In this document: one piece after another, positions 44,754 to 54,436 of the stretch
How positions within the stretch are numbered: the stretch's first letter is position 1
How the letters are laid out: each line of letters opens with the position of its first letter
DNA from: Micromonospora globbae
Lineage (GTDB): Bacteria; Actinomycetota; Actinomycetes; Mycobacteriales; Micromonosporaceae
Direction: 5' to 3'
Assembly: GCF_003610785.1 (NCBI RefSeq)
Contig: NZ_RAQQ01000004.1
Span: forward strand, 186,001 to 250,000
Length of the DNA: 64,000 nucleotides
Notes under the pieces: model-generated
Database searches by the model: none
Told to the model about the DNA's origin: nothing
The model's input: only the letters and a program-made list of their open reading frames with translations
Position numbers and translations under genes: made by a program

Positions 44754-45194
44754 GCCAAACGAAATAACGGCGGCCGCCGTCACGAACAGGACCTGCAGTG
44801 CCGTACGCGGGACCAGCGGCGTGACCGGCTGGCCGGCGAGGGTGAGCCGGCGGCGGGCCGCCGAGACGTTCGCCGGGAACATGGCGATCATCAGCAGCCC
44901 GAGCGCGGCGGCCGCCCACCGGGCCGTGGCCGGGACGAGCAGCGCCGCCGCGCCCGCCAGTTCCAGGACGCCGGTCACGGTGACGAGCAGGCCCGGGCGG
45001 GGCAGCCGGGGCGGCACCATGGCGATCAGGCCGGACCTGCGCGGCTCGGCGAAGTGCGCGAATCCGGTGAGCACGAACATCAGGGCCAGGCCGACCCGGA
45101 GGGCGGGCGGCCAGGCGTCCAGGGGGTCGACCCCGACGAGGCCGGCGATCCGGGCCAGCACGGTGCCGGCGACGAGTGCGATCAGGGGTGCCAC
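44748..45194 (-). CDS. DoxX family membrane protein
   Basis: 148 aa with four hydrophobic helices. The DoxX pattern is visible: R-V-G-L-A-L-M-F-V-L-T-G-F-A-H-F, a Pro-rich loop M-V-P-P-R-L-P-R-P, G-V-L-E-L-A-G-A-A-A-L-L and M-F-P-A-N-V-S-A. AGGAGGA lies 6 nt before GTG 45194. The gene is divergent from a TetR-type regulator with two operator-like palindromes between them, so it is probably the regulated target. Function of such DoxX proteins is poorly known (redox stress in some cases). Confidence 0.87.
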   Translation of the reverse strand: MAPLIALVAGTVLARIAGLVGVDPLDAWPPALRVGLALMFVLTGFAHFAEPRRSGLIAMVPPRLPRPGLLVTVTGVLELAGAAALLVPATARWAAAALGLLMIAMFPANVSAARRRLTLAGQPVTPLVPRTALQVLFVTAAAVISFGP

Positions 45195-45218
45195 GGAGTC
45201 CTCCTCGCGGGGGTAAAA

Positions 45219-45233
45219 CTTGTCGGTGACAAG
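45219..45233. promoter_or_regulatory. TetR-type operator 1
   Basis: CTTGTC-GGT-GACAAG, perfect 6-bp arms, between the divergent doxX-like and tetR genes. Confidence 0.65.
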
Positions 45234-45251
45234 ATTGCGTGCCGGAGCGGC

Positions 45252-45270
45252 ATCTTGTCAATGGCAAGAT
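45252..45270. promoter_or_regulatory. TetR-type operator 2
   Basis: The core CTTGTC-AAT-GGCAAG (45254-45268) matches operator 1 in 11 of 12 arm positions; outer bases extend the symmetry (ATCTTG...CAAGAT). Centre-to-centre distance from operator 1 is 35 bp. It abuts a TATGCT hexamer 6 nt before the tetR start. Confidence 0.65.
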
Positions 45271-45281
45271 ATGCTCGCCGC

Positions 45282-45845
45282 ATGACTCCGACGCGTGGTT
45301 ACCATCACGGCGACCTGCGCCGCGCACTGCTCGACGCGGCGGTGGAGGTGATCGGCGAGTCCGGCCCCGCCGCGCTCAGCCTGCGCGACCTGGCCCGGCG
45401 GGCCGGCGTCTCGCACGCCGCGCCCGCGCACCACTTCCGCGACAAGGCCGGCCTGCTCACCGCGCTCGCCGTCCAGGGCTTCGACCTGCTCGCCGACCGG
45501 CTGCGCCGTGCCGGGGACGACCTCCTCGAGGCCGGCGTCGCGTACGTCGACTTCGCGGTCCGGCACCGCGCGCACTTCGAGGTGATGTTCCGCCCCGACC
45601 TCTACCGGGCCGACGACCCGGAGGTACGCGCGGCCAGCACCCGGGCCGGCGACGTCCTCCGCGAGCGGGTGGCCGGCCTGTCGGCGCGCGACGGTGGACC
45701 GGGCGATCCCGGGCGGGACTCCCTCGCCGCCTGGTCGATCGTGCACGGCTTCGCCACGCTCTGGCTGGCCGGGGCGCTGCCGGACCGCCTGGGCGGCGAC
45801 CCGCGGGAGGCCGCCCGGGTCGTGATCCGCCGGCTGTTCGAGTAG
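45282..45845 (+). CDS. TetR family transcriptional regulator
   Basis: 187 aa. DNA-binding domain: Y-H-H-G-D-L-R-R-A-L-L-D-A-A-V-E-V-I, L-S-L-R-D-L-A-R-R-A-G-V-S-H-A-A-P-A-H-H-F-R-D-K-A-G-L-L. The ligand domain is the WHG-type (A-W-S-I-V-H-G-F-A-T-L-W) found in many actinobacterial TetR proteins. ATG 45282 is likely leaderless (TATGCT 6 nt upstream). Two matching palindromes upstream suggest that it represses itself and the divergent DoxX gene. Confidence 0.92.
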   Translation: MTPTRGYHHGDLRRALLDAAVEVIGESGPAALSLRDLARRAGVSHAAPAHHFRDKAGLLTALAVQGFDLLADRLRRAGDDLLEAGVAYVDFAVRHRAHFEVMFRPDLYRADDPEVRAASTRAGDVLRERVAGLSARDGGPGDPGRDSLAAWSIVHGFATLWLAGALPDRLGGDPREAARVVIRRLFE

Positions 45846-45908
45846 CGGGCGCCTGCCCGCCGGGGCGGCCGGCCGGTTCCGCGCCGGGGCGCCGAGCGCC
45901 TCCGCGCA

Positions 45909-45948
45909 GGCGGCCGCCGGCCGGCTGCGCGCCGGACCGGCGGCCGCC
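45909..45948. terminator. Bidirectional hairpin between tetR and guaB1
   Basis: Perfect 12-bp arms GGCGGCCGCCGG / CCGGCGGCCGCC with a 16-nt loop, in the 115 bp between convergent stops. Confidence 0.65.
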
Positions 45949-45960
45949 GTGCGTCGCGCC

Positions 45961-47496
<1,536 letters not shown>

Positions 47497-48093
47497 TCAG
47501 CCGGCCAGCAGCGCCACCGCGAGCACGGCCATCAGCAGGGCGATCACGCCGTCGAGCAGCCGCCAGGCGGTCGTACGCGCCAGCAGCGGCGCGAGCCGGT
47601 GCGCGCCGACGCCGAGCGCGGTGAACCAGACGGCGCTGGCCAGGGCCGCGCCCACGCCGAACACCCAGCGGTGCGGATGCTGCTGCGCGATCCCGCCGAG
47701 GAGCAGCACGGTGTCCAGGTAGACGTGCGGGTTCAGGTAGGTGAAGGCGAGGCAGGCCGCCAGGGTCGCGCCCAGGGTCGCCGGCGGTCGTTCGGTCGGC
47801 AGCAGCGCACCGGGACGCAGGGCGCGGCGGGCGGCGAGGACCGCGTAGCAGAGCAGGAACGCGGCGCCGCCCCAGCGGATCGCGGTGAGCAGCACGGGTC
47901 GACCGGTCACCAGCGTGCCGACGCCCGCGATGCCCGCGCCGATGAGCAGCGCGTCCGAGGCGGCGCACGTGAGGACGACGGGTACGACGTGCTCGCGGCG
48001 CAGCCCCTGGCGCAGGACGAAGGCGTTCTGTGCCCCGATGGCGACGATCAGGGCGATGGAGACCGAGAAGCCGGCGACGGCGGAACTGAGCAC
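47497..48093 (-). CDS. LysE/ArgO family amino-acid exporter
   Basis: 198 aa with six hydrophobic helices. Family marks: I-A-L-I-V-A-I-G-A-Q-N-A-F-V-L-R-Q-G at the N-terminus and A-F-T-Y-L-N-P-H-V-Y-L-D-T-V (conserved NPxxYLD). It exports basic amino acids such as lysine or arginine when intracellular levels are high. GTG 48093 faces the divergent LysG/ArgP-type activator gene, the standard arrangement for this pair. Confidence 0.93.
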   Translation of the reverse strand: MLSSAVAGFSVSIALIVAIGAQNAFVLRQGLRREHVVPVVLTCAASDALLIGAGIAGVGTLVTGRPVLLTAIRWGGAAFLLCYAVLAARRALRPGALLPTERPPATLGATLAACLAFTYLNPHVYLDTVLLLGGIAQQHPHRWVFGVGAALASAVWFTALGVGAHRLAPLLARTTAWRLLDGVIALLMAVLAVALLAG

Positions 48094-48161
48094 GCACCGA
48101 CGGTAGGAGACGACCGACCTTCAGTCGAACTAAAGATTTTGAGGTCGATTAAGCTGAACTG
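48094..48161. promoter_or_regulatory. Divergent control region of the exporter and its activator
   Basis: A short A/T-rich tract (48120-48160) in otherwise GC-rich DNA. TTCAG and CTGAA form an inverted pair across it, and GTCGA occurs twice. LysR-type activators bind such imperfect dyads; the exact site is not determined. Confidence 0.45.
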
Positions 48162-49058
48162 ATGGACGGCCTCGACTCGACCCAGCTGCGTACGCTCGCC
48201 GCGGTGGTCTCCGAGGGCAGTTTCGAGGCCGCGGCCCGGCTGCTGCACATCACCCCGTCCGCCGTGAGCCAGCGGGTCAAGGCCCTGGAGGAGACCGTCG
48301 GTCAGGTGCTCGTCCGGCGGGCCCGCCCCTGCGCGGCCACGGCGGCGGGCGCCCCGCTGCTGCGTCTCGCCGGGCAACTCGTACTCCTGGAACGGGAGGC
48401 CCTGGCCGACGCGCGCGGCCCCCTCACCGGCGGCGGAGCGCGGACCCGGCTCGCCGTCGTCGTGAACGCCGACTCGCTCGCCACCTGGTTCCCGGCGGCG
48501 CTCGCCCGGCTGCCGCGGGGGTTCGAGCTGTCCTTCGACATCCGCCAGGACGACCAGGACCACACCGCCGAGCTGCTGCGGGACGGTGTCGTGACGGCGG
48601 CCGTGACCGCGCAGCGGGAGGCGGTCCAGGGCTGCCGGGTACGCCGGCTCGGCGCCATGCGCTACCGGGCCCTGGCCACGCCCGAGTTCGCGGCGGCCCA
48701 CTTCGCCGACGGGCTCACCCCCGCGGCACTGGCCGGCGCGCCCGTCGTGGTCTTCGACCGCAAGGACCGGTTGCAGCACCGCTTCATCCGTACGGTGACC
48801 GGGCGGACGCTCGACCCGCCCGTGCACTACGTGCCGTCGGTGCCGGCGTTCAGCGAGGTCATCCGGCTGGGCCTCGGCTGGGGGCTGGTGCCCGAGCAGA
48901 TCGCCGAGGACGACCTGGCCTCCGGGCGCTGCGTCGACATCGCCCCCGGCCGGCAGGCGGACGTCCCGCTCCACTGGCAGCACTGGCGGCTGGAGTCGGC
49001 GGCGCTGAACGCCCTCACCGCCGCCGTACGCGAGGTGGCCGCCGGCGCCCTCCGCTGA
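48162..49058 (+). CDS. LysR family regulator, LysG/ArgP type
   Basis: 298 aa. N-terminal helix-turn-helix: L-D-S-T-Q-L-R-T-L-A-A-V-V-S-E-G-S-F-E-A-A-A-R-L-L-H-I-T-P-S-A-V-S-Q-R-V-K-A-L-E. The effector domain is of the ArgP/IciA class (R-L-A-V-V-V-N-A-D-S-L-A-T-W-F, R-R-L-G-A-M-R-Y-R-A-L-A, P-V-V-V-F-D-R-K-D). It activates the divergent exporter in response to lysine or arginine in characterised relatives. Confidence 0.93.
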   Translation: MDGLDSTQLRTLAAVVSEGSFEAAARLLHITPSAVSQRVKALEETVGQVLVRRARPCAATAAGAPLLRLAGQLVLLEREALADARGPLTGGGARTRLAVVVNADSLATWFPAALARLPRGFELSFDIRQDDQDHTAELLRDGVVTAAVTAQREAVQGCRVRRLGAMRYRALATPEFAAAHFADGLTPAALAGAPVVVFDRKDRLQHRFIRTVTGRTLDPPVHYVPSVPAFSEVIRLGLGWGLVPEQIAEDDLASGRCVDIAPGRQADVPLHWQHWRLESAALNALTAAVREVAAGALR

Positions 49059-49064
49059 CCGCCG

Positions 49065-50816
49065 TCAGGAGATCGTGCAGATCGGCGCGCCGGCGGTGAT
49101 CACGGCACCCACCTCGGCGGTCAGCCCGCTCACCGTGCCGGCCTTGTGCGCGTGCAGCGGCTGCTCCATCTTCATCGCCTCGAGCACCACGACGAGGTCA
49201 CCCTCGGCGACGGTGTCCCCGTCCGCCACGGCGATCTTGACGATCGTGCCCTGCATGGGCGAGGTGAGCGTGTCACCGCTGACCGTGGCGCCGGCCTTGG
49301 CGCCGCCGCCCCGGCGGGCGGGCTTGCGCGCGGCGGGGGCCGCGGCGACCGTACCGGCGCCGAGGCCGGCGGGGAGGGTGACCTCCAGCCGCTTGCCACC
49401 CACCTCGACCACGACGGTCTCGCGCTCGGCCGGCTCGGCGGCCGGGACGGCGGTGGGGGTGAACGGCGGAACGGTGTTGTCGAACTCGGTCTCGATCCAC
49501 CGCGTGTGCACGGTGAACGGCTCGGCCGTGAAGGCCGGGTCGCGGACCACCAGCCGGTGGAACGGCAGGGCGGTCGCCATTCCCTCGACCACCATCTCGT
49601 CGAGGGCGCGGCGGGCCCGCTCCAGCGCCTCGGTCCGGGTCTCGCCGGTGATGATCACCTTGGCCAGCAGCGAGTCGAAGTTCCCGCCGATGACGTCGCC
49701 GGCCGAGAAGCCGCCGTCCACGCGGACGCCGGGGCCGCTCGGCAGCCGCAGCTCGGTGATCGTGCCGGGGGCCGGCAGGAAGTTGCGGCCCGGGTCCTCG
49801 CCGTTGATGCGGAACTCGATGGAGTGCCCCCGCGGCGTCGGGTCCTCGGTGAACCGCAGCTTCTCCCCGTCGGCGATGCGGAACTGCTCGCGTACCAGGT
49901 CGATCCCGGAGGTCTCCTCGGTCACCGGGTGCTCGACCTGGAGCCGGGTGTTGACCTCCAGGAAGGAGATGGTGCCGTCGGCGCCCACCAGGTACTCGAC
50001 CGTGCCGGCGCCGTGGTAGCCGGCCTCCCGGCAGATCGCCTTGGCGCTCTCGTGGATCTGGGTCCGCTGCGCGTCGGTGAGGAACGGCGCGGGCGCCTCC
50101 TCGACCAGCTTCTGGTGCCGCCGCTGCAACGAGCAGTCCCGGGTGCCCACCACGATCACGTTCCCGTGCTGGTCGGCCAGCACCTGCGCCTCGACGTGGC
50201 GGGGCTTGTCCAGGTAACGCTCGACGAAGCACTCGCCCCGGCCGAACGCGGCGATCGCCTCGCGCGTGGCCGACTCGAACAGCTGCGGGATCTCCTCCAT
50301 GGTCCGGGCCACCTTGAGCCCGCGCCCGCCGCCGCCGAAGGCGGCCTTGATGGCGACCGGGAGGCCGTGGTCGACGGCGAACGCGATCACCTCGTCGGCG
50401 CTGCCGACCGGGTCGGGGGTGCCGGGCACCAGGGGAGCGCCGGCGCGCTGGGCGATGTGCCGGGCCGTCACCTTGTCACCGAGGTCGCGGATCGCCTGGG
50501 GCGTCGGGCCGATCCAGGTCAGCCCGGCGTCGATGACGGCCTGGGCGAAGTCCGCGTTCTCGGAGAGGAAGCCGTACCCGGGGTGGACGGCGTCCGCGCC
50601 GGACTTCGCGGCCACGTCGACGAGCTTGTCGATCCGCAGGTAGCTGTCCGCCGCCGTGTCGCCCCCCAGGGCGTACGCCTCGTCGGCGAGCGTGACGTGC
50701 AGCGCGTTCCGGTCGGAGTCGGCGTACACCGCGACGCTCTCCAGGCCGGCGTCGCGGCAGGCGCGGATGACGCGTACGGCGATCTCGCCGCGGTTGGCGA
50801 TGAGTACCTTGCGCAC
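49065..50816 (-). CDS. Acetyl-/propionyl-CoA carboxylase alpha subunit (biotin carboxylase + BCCP)
   Basis: 583 aa. Biotin carboxylase domain ~1-445: [12 protein letters not shown]-binding [26 protein letters not shown]. The biotinyl domain is at the C-terminus with the lysine in E-A-M-K-M-E-Q. It carboxylates biotin and serves beta subunits that make malonyl- or methylmalonyl-CoA. GGAGGAG precedes GTG 50816. In other actinobacteria it sits near accE, maf and a carboxyltransferase gene. Here maf and accE are 4-8 kb away, behind an efflux unit and a mycosin cassette. Confidence 0.94.
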   Translation of the reverse strand: MRKVLIANRGEIAVRVIRACRDAGLESVAVYADSDRNALHVTLADEAYALGGDTAADSYLRIDKLVDVAAKSGADAVHPGYGFLSENADFAQAVIDAGLTWIGPTPQAIRDLGDKVTARHIAQRAGAPLVPGTPDPVGSADEVIAFAVDHGLPVAIKAAFGGGGRGLKVARTMEEIPQLFESATREAIAAFGRGECFVERYLDKPRHVEAQVLADQHGNVIVVGTRDCSLQRRHQKLVEEAPAPFLTDAQRTQIHESAKAICREAGYHGAGTVEYLVGADGTISFLEVNTRLQVEHPVTEETSGIDLVREQFRIADGEKLRFTEDPTPRGHSIEFRINGEDPGRNFLPAPGTITELRLPSGPGVRVDGGFSAGDVIGGNFDSLLAKVIITGETRTEALERARRALDEMVVEGMATALPFHRLVVRDPAFTAEPFTVHTRWIETEFDNTVPPFTPTAVPAAEPAERETVVVEVGGKRLEVTLPAGLGAGTVAAAPAARKPARRGGGAKAGATVSGDTLTSPMQGTIVKIAVADGDTVAEGDLVVVLEAMKMEQPLHAHKAGTVSGLTAEVGAVITAGAPICTIS

Positions 50817-50907
50817 CGTGGGGGCTCCTCCCGGGAGGTCGTTGCCCGGGAGTTTAATGGCCGCCCGATCGGCCCTAACGATCGCTCAGTGTGGGATGGC
50901 ACACGGT

Positions 50908-50951
50908 CACCTCGCGTCTTAGTCAAACTTGCTTATTACGCTTGCGAGGTG
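50908..50951. promoter_or_regulatory. Inverted repeat around the second padR start
   Basis: CACCTCGC (50908-50915) and GCGAGGTG (50944-50951) are perfect arms 28 bp apart; the right arm includes the GTG start codon. The A/T-rich middle (50919-50940) holds a TATTAC hexamer 9 nt before the start. It is a plausible PadR autoregulatory operator. Confidence 0.45.
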
Positions 50952-51575
50952 TCTGCCACTCGCATGATGATTCTCGGCCTGGTCCGGTGGATGCAGCCGG
51001 TGCACGGCTACGACGTGCGCCGCGAGCTGCTCAGCTGGAGCGCCGACAAGTGGGCCAACGTGCAGCCCGGCTCGATCTACCACGCCCTGCGGAAGCTCAC
51101 CGAGGAGGGCCTTCTCCGGGCGGTGGCCACCGAGCAGGTGGGTGGACGTCCGGCCCGTACGACCTACGAGATCACCGAGAAGGGGCAGGCGGAGTTCGAG
51201 TCGATGCTGAGGGGACTCTGGTGGCAGTTGCACGAGCCACCGGACCCGTTCGCGGCGGCCTTCTCGTTCCTGCCGGCGATGCCGCGGGAGGAGGCCGCGG
51301 CCGCGCTGCGGAACCGGGCGAACCTGCTCCGGGCCGGTGTCGCCTGGATGCGTACGTCGCTGGAGTCGGACTGGATGCGTGAGACCAAGCCGGTCCACGT
51401 CGGATGGATGTTCGAGCTCTGGACGGCCCGGGCGGACGCGGAGATCGCCTGGTGCGAGCGCGTGGCCGAACGGATCGAATCCGGTGTGTCGTACCTGCCT
51501 GCTGGACTCGAACGGGCGGAGGGTTGGTCCGGGTGGGAGCAGCGGCTGCCGGAGCATCCGTCCCAAGCGGAATAA
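50949..51575 (+). CDS. PadR family transcriptional regulator (Vir-type, long form)
   Basis: 208 aa. Winged helix at residues ~5-80: M-M-I-L-G-L-V-R-W-M-Q-P-V-H-G-Y-D-V-R-R-E-L, W-A-N-V-Q-P-G-S-I-Y-H-A-L-R-K-L-T-E-E-G-L, and the wing R-T-T-Y-E-I-T-E-K-G. The C-terminal half is the helical domain of subfamily-1 PadR proteins (F-A-A-A-F-S-F-L-P-A-M, W-F-type M-F-E-L-W-T-A-R-A-D-A-E). It lies 127 bp upstream of a DrrAB-type exporter, a pairing seen for LadR/PadR drug-efflux control, and very likely regulates it. Confidence 0.92.
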   Translation: MSATRMMILGLVRWMQPVHGYDVRRELLSWSADKWANVQPGSIYHALRKLTEEGLLRAVATEQVGGRPARTTYEITEKGQAEFESMLRGLWWQLHEPPDPFAAAFSFLPAMPREEAAAALRNRANLLRAGVAWMRTSLESDWMRETKPVHVGWMFELWTARADAEIAWCERVAERIESGVSYLPAGLERAEGWSGWEQRLPEHPSQAE

Positions 51576-51581
51576 TCAACG

Positions 51582-51611
51582 TTGACCAAAAAAGCTATAT
51601 CGCGTTAGCCT
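51582..51611 (+). promoter_or_regulatory. Promoter of the DrrAB-type exporter
   Basis: TTGACC (51582-51587) and TAGCCT (51606-51611) with 18 bp between, the best sigma-70-type match in the window. The palindrome TCAACGTTGA (51576-51585) overlaps the -35 and could be the PadR site. TTGAC(C/T)A also occurs, on the other strand, at the padR promoter. Confidence 0.6.
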
Positions 51612-51702
51612 GCTTCCCGCAACGAACGGGGGAGCGCGCCGTGCGGCGGGCTTCCAGCGGACCCGTGGCCGGCCGCGCCGGCCCGGACGACCAGGAGCAC
51701 GC

Positions 51703-52662
51703 ATGATCCAGACCAGAGGGTTACGCAAGTCCTTCCGCTCCCGTGCGGGGCGGGAGACGAAGACCGTCGAAGCGGTGCGGGGTGTCGACCTCTCGGTCGC
51801 CGAGGGAGAGATCTTCGGCTTCCTCGGCCCGAACGGCGCCGGCAAGACCACCACCCTGCGGATGCTGGCCACCCTCATCGAGCCCGACGGCGGCGAGGCG
51901 ACCATCGCGGGCGCCGACCTTCGCAAGGCGCCGGGCGAGGTGCGCCGCCGCATCGGCTACGTCGCCCAGGGCGGCAGCACCTGGGACGAGTCCACCGCCC
52001 GCGAGGAGCTGGTGCTCCAGGCCCGGCTCTACGGCATCGGCAAGGCCGAGGCGCGCCAGCGTGCCAGCCGCGCGCTGGAGGCCTTCCAGCTCGCCGAGTT
52101 CGCCGACCGCAAGTGCAAGACCTACTCCGGCGGCCAGCGGCGGCGCGTCGAGATCGCCCTCGGCATCATCCACGAGCCGAAGATCGTCTTCCTCGACGAG
52201 CCGACCACCGGCCTCGACCCGCAGAGCCGCGCGCACATGTGGGACGAGATCCGCCGGCTGCGCACCGACGGCATGACCGTCTTCATCACGACGCACTACC
52301 TCGACGAGGCGGACGCGCTCTGCGACCGGATCGCGATCATGGATCACGGCGAGGTGGTCGCCGAGGGCACCCCGGCCGACCTCAAGCGGGAGATCTCCGG
52401 GGACGTCGTGCAGGTCGGCCTCGACATCACGACCACCCCCCAGGCCGCCCAGGCGCTCGACGGCGAGGCGTACGTCCGGAAGCTGGAGACCGTCGACGAC
52501 GGCGGCCTGCGGCTGTACGTCGAGGAGGGCGCCACGGCGATCCCGCAGATCCTCCGGCGGCTGGACCAGGCGGGCCTCGCGCTGCACTCGATCGAGCTGC
52601 ACCGGCCCAGCCTGGACGACGTCTTCCTCACCAAGACCGGCCGCTCGCTGCGCGAGTCCTGA
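51703..52662 (+). CDS. DrrA-type ABC transporter ATP-binding protein
   Basis: 319 aa. Walker A GPNGAGKTT, signature Y-S-G-G-Q-R-R-R-V-E-I-A, Walker B I-V-F-L-D-E-P-T-T-G-L-D, switch I-T-T-H-Y. The C-terminal ~90 residues carry the DrrA-specific extension (R-P-S-L-D-D-V-F-L). AGGAG lies 6 nt before the ATG. With the next gene it makes an ABC-2 type efflux pump for drugs or lipids. Confidence 0.94.
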   Translation: MIQTRGLRKSFRSRAGRETKTVEAVRGVDLSVAEGEIFGFLGPNGAGKTTTLRMLATLIEPDGGEATIAGADLRKAPGEVRRRIGYVAQGGSTWDESTAREELVLQARLYGIGKAEARQRASRALEAFQLAEFADRKCKTYSGGQRRRVEIALGIIHEPKIVFLDEPTTGLDPQSRAHMWDEIRRLRTDGMTVFITTHYLDEADALCDRIAIMDHGEVVAEGTPADLKREISGDVVQVGLDITTTPQAAQALDGEAYVRKLETVDDGGLRLYVEEGATAIPQILRRLDQAGLALHSIELHRPSLDDVFLTKTGRSLRES

Positions 52663-52679
52663 CCACCCGGAGACCGACC

Positions 52680-53435
52680 ATGAAGCTCGCCCGCGACACC
52701 TGGCTCATCTTCCAGCGCCAGTTCCAACTGCTCACCCGCAACCCCGTGTGGGTCTTCGTCGGCGTCTTCCAGCCGGTGATGTACCTGCTGCTCTTCGCCC
52801 CGCTGCTCAAGCCGGCGCTCAACGCGCCGACCCAGGCCGAGGCCTACAAGATCTTCGTGCCCGGCCTGCTCGTGCTGCTGGCCATCTTCGGCGGCCTGTT
52901 CCAGGGCTTCGGCCTCATCGCCGAGCTGCGCGCCGGGGTCATCGAGCGGTCCCGGGTGACGCCGGTCAGCCGGCTCGCCCTGCTGCTCGGCCGTTCCCTG
53001 CGCGACGTCGTCTCGCTGATCGTGCAGGCGGTCATCATCACGCTGCTCGCCCTGCTGTTCGACCTGCGGGTGGTCCTCGGCGACCTGCTGCTGGCGTACC
53101 TCATGCTGGCCCTCATCGCGCTCATGACCTCGGCCGTCTCCTACGGCGTCGCGCTGAAGGTCAAGAGCGAGGACGCCCTCGCCCCGCTCATGAACACCGT
53201 GGCCCAGCCGGTGCTCCTGCTCTCCGGCATCCTGCTGCCGCTCAGCTTCGCGCCCGGCTGGTTGCAGGGCATCGCCGACTGGAACCCGTTCTCCTGGGCG
53301 GTCGACGGCACCCGGGCACTCTTCGCCGGCGACCTCGGCAACGACAAGGTGTGGCAGGGGCTGACCATCATCGCCGTGCTCGCCGCACTGGGCGTCTACT
53401 GGGCGGCCCGCCAGTTCGCCCGTAGCGTGCGCTGA
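52680..53435 (+). CDS. DrrB-type ABC-2 transporter permease
   Basis: 251 aa, six transmembrane segments. N-terminal R-D-T-W-L-I-F-Q-R-Q-F-Q-L-L-T-R-N-P-V-W-V is the amphipathic start seen in DrrB; E-L-R-A-G-V-I-E-R-S-R-V-T-P-V-S-R is the coupling loop to the ATPase; L-L-S-G-I-L-L-P-L lies before the last helices. It starts 17 bp after drrA, with CCCGGAG upstream of the ATG. Confidence 0.93.
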   Translation: MKLARDTWLIFQRQFQLLTRNPVWVFVGVFQPVMYLLLFAPLLKPALNAPTQAEAYKIFVPGLLVLLAIFGGLFQGFGLIAELRAGVIERSRVTPVSRLALLLGRSLRDVVSLIVQAVIITLLALLFDLRVVLGDLLLAYLMLALIALMTSAVSYGVALKVKSEDALAPLMNTVAQPVLLLSGILLPLSFAPGWLQGIADWNPFSWAVDGTRALFAGDLGNDKVWQGLTIIAVLAALGVYWAARQFARSVR

Positions 53436-53687
53436 CGCGACCCGGCCGGTCCGGGCGGGCGCGGCCAGGTCGCGTCGTGCCGCCGCTCGGCCGGTGGGTG
53501 CGGCGGCGCGGCCAGGTCGCGTCGTGCCGCCGCTCGGCCGGTCCGTGGTGTCGTGGCTTGGCCGGTCCGTGCGCCAGCGTGGTGTGGCGGCCTGGCCGGT
53601 GCGTGCGGCGGCGCCGGTGGCGTGCGTGGCGCCTGGCCGCGCGCCGTTGCCGGGGCCGCGCGGGGTGAGCCGCGCGAGTTCGTCGAC
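53436..53687. repeat. Spacer with a ~37-bp direct repeat
   Basis: A segment starting GCGCGGCCAGGTCGCG at about 53459 is repeated from about 53506 (period 47 bp), followed by further GC-rich degenerate copies of CGGCC-x-GGT words. No gene is seen in 53436-53773. Confidence 0.7.
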
Positions 53688-53720
53688 GTCGGGGTGTCGG
53701 ACGAGGTCCGACACCCCGAC
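53688..53720. terminator. 15-bp stem terminator between drrB and the methyltransferase gene
   Basis: Arms GTCGGGGTGTCGGAC (53688-53702) and its exact complement (53706-53720) with loop GAG. It lies between convergent genes and probably works in both directions. Confidence 0.8.
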
Positions 53721-53773
53721 CGTCCCTGCGGACGAGGTCGCCGGTGTGGGCGCGGGCAGTGCTGTGAGCTGTG

Positions 53774-54427
53774 TCAGTGGACGCGGGCGAGCGTCAGCCC
53801 GTCCGCGATGGGCAGCATGACGGCGTCGACCCGGACGTCGGCGAGTACCTCGTCGTTGAACGCGGCGATGGCGCGGTCGTCGGCGCTCTGCGGGGCGATG
53901 ACACGGCCGCCGCGCAACACGTTGTCGACGGCGATCACCCCGCCCGGTCGCATCCGCGGCACCAGCTCCGCCCAGTAGATCGGGTAGCCGGTCTTGTCGG
54001 CGTCGATGAACGCGAAGTCCAGGTACCGCTCGTGCGGCAGCTCGCGCAGCGTCTCACCGGCGGGACCGATGCGCAGCTCGATCCGGTCGTCCACCCCGGC
54101 CCGTTCCCAGTAGCGGCGGGCGATCCCGGTGTACTCCTCGGAGATGTCGAAGCAGGTGAGACGGCCACCGTCGGCCAGGCCCCGGGCGATAGCCAGGGAG
54201 GAGAGGCCGGTGAACGTGCCCACCTCCACCGCCTGCCGTACGCCGAGCAGCCGGGTGAGGAACGTGAGGAACGCCGCCTGCTCCGGTGCGATCTGCATGC
54301 TCGCCCGGTCCGGCAGGACGGCCCGGGTCTCCTCCGCGAGGTCACGGATGATCTCGTCGGGTGGCGAGCCGTGCGCCACGAGGTACGCGTGCAGCTCGTC
54401 GGTGAGCGGGATCGACTTGGTCGTCAT
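53774..54427 (-). CDS. SAM-dependent O-methyltransferase (class I, caffeoyl-CoA type)
   Basis: 217 aa. SAM site V-E-V-G-T-F-T-G-L-S-S-L-A-I-A, acidic loop C-F-D-I-S-E-E, metal site F-A-F-I-D-A-D-K-T-G-Y and V-D-N-V-L. It resembles the mycobacterial Rv0187/Rv1703c type of Mg-dependent catechol O-methyltransferases. Substrate unknown. It begins 9 bp after the maf stop and is probably co-transcribed with it. Confidence 0.9.
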   Translation of the reverse strand: MTTKSIPLTDELHAYLVAHGSPPDEIIRDLAEETRAVLPDRASMQIAPEQAAFLTFLTRLLGVRQAVEVGTFTGLSSLAIARGLADGGRLTCFDISEEYTGIARRYWERAGVDDRIELRIGPAGETLRELPHERYLDFAFIDADKTGYPIYWAELVPRMRPGGVIAVDNVLRGGRVIAPQSADDRAIAAFNDEVLADVRVDAVMLPIADGLTLARVH

Positions 54428-54436
54428 GGATGGACG

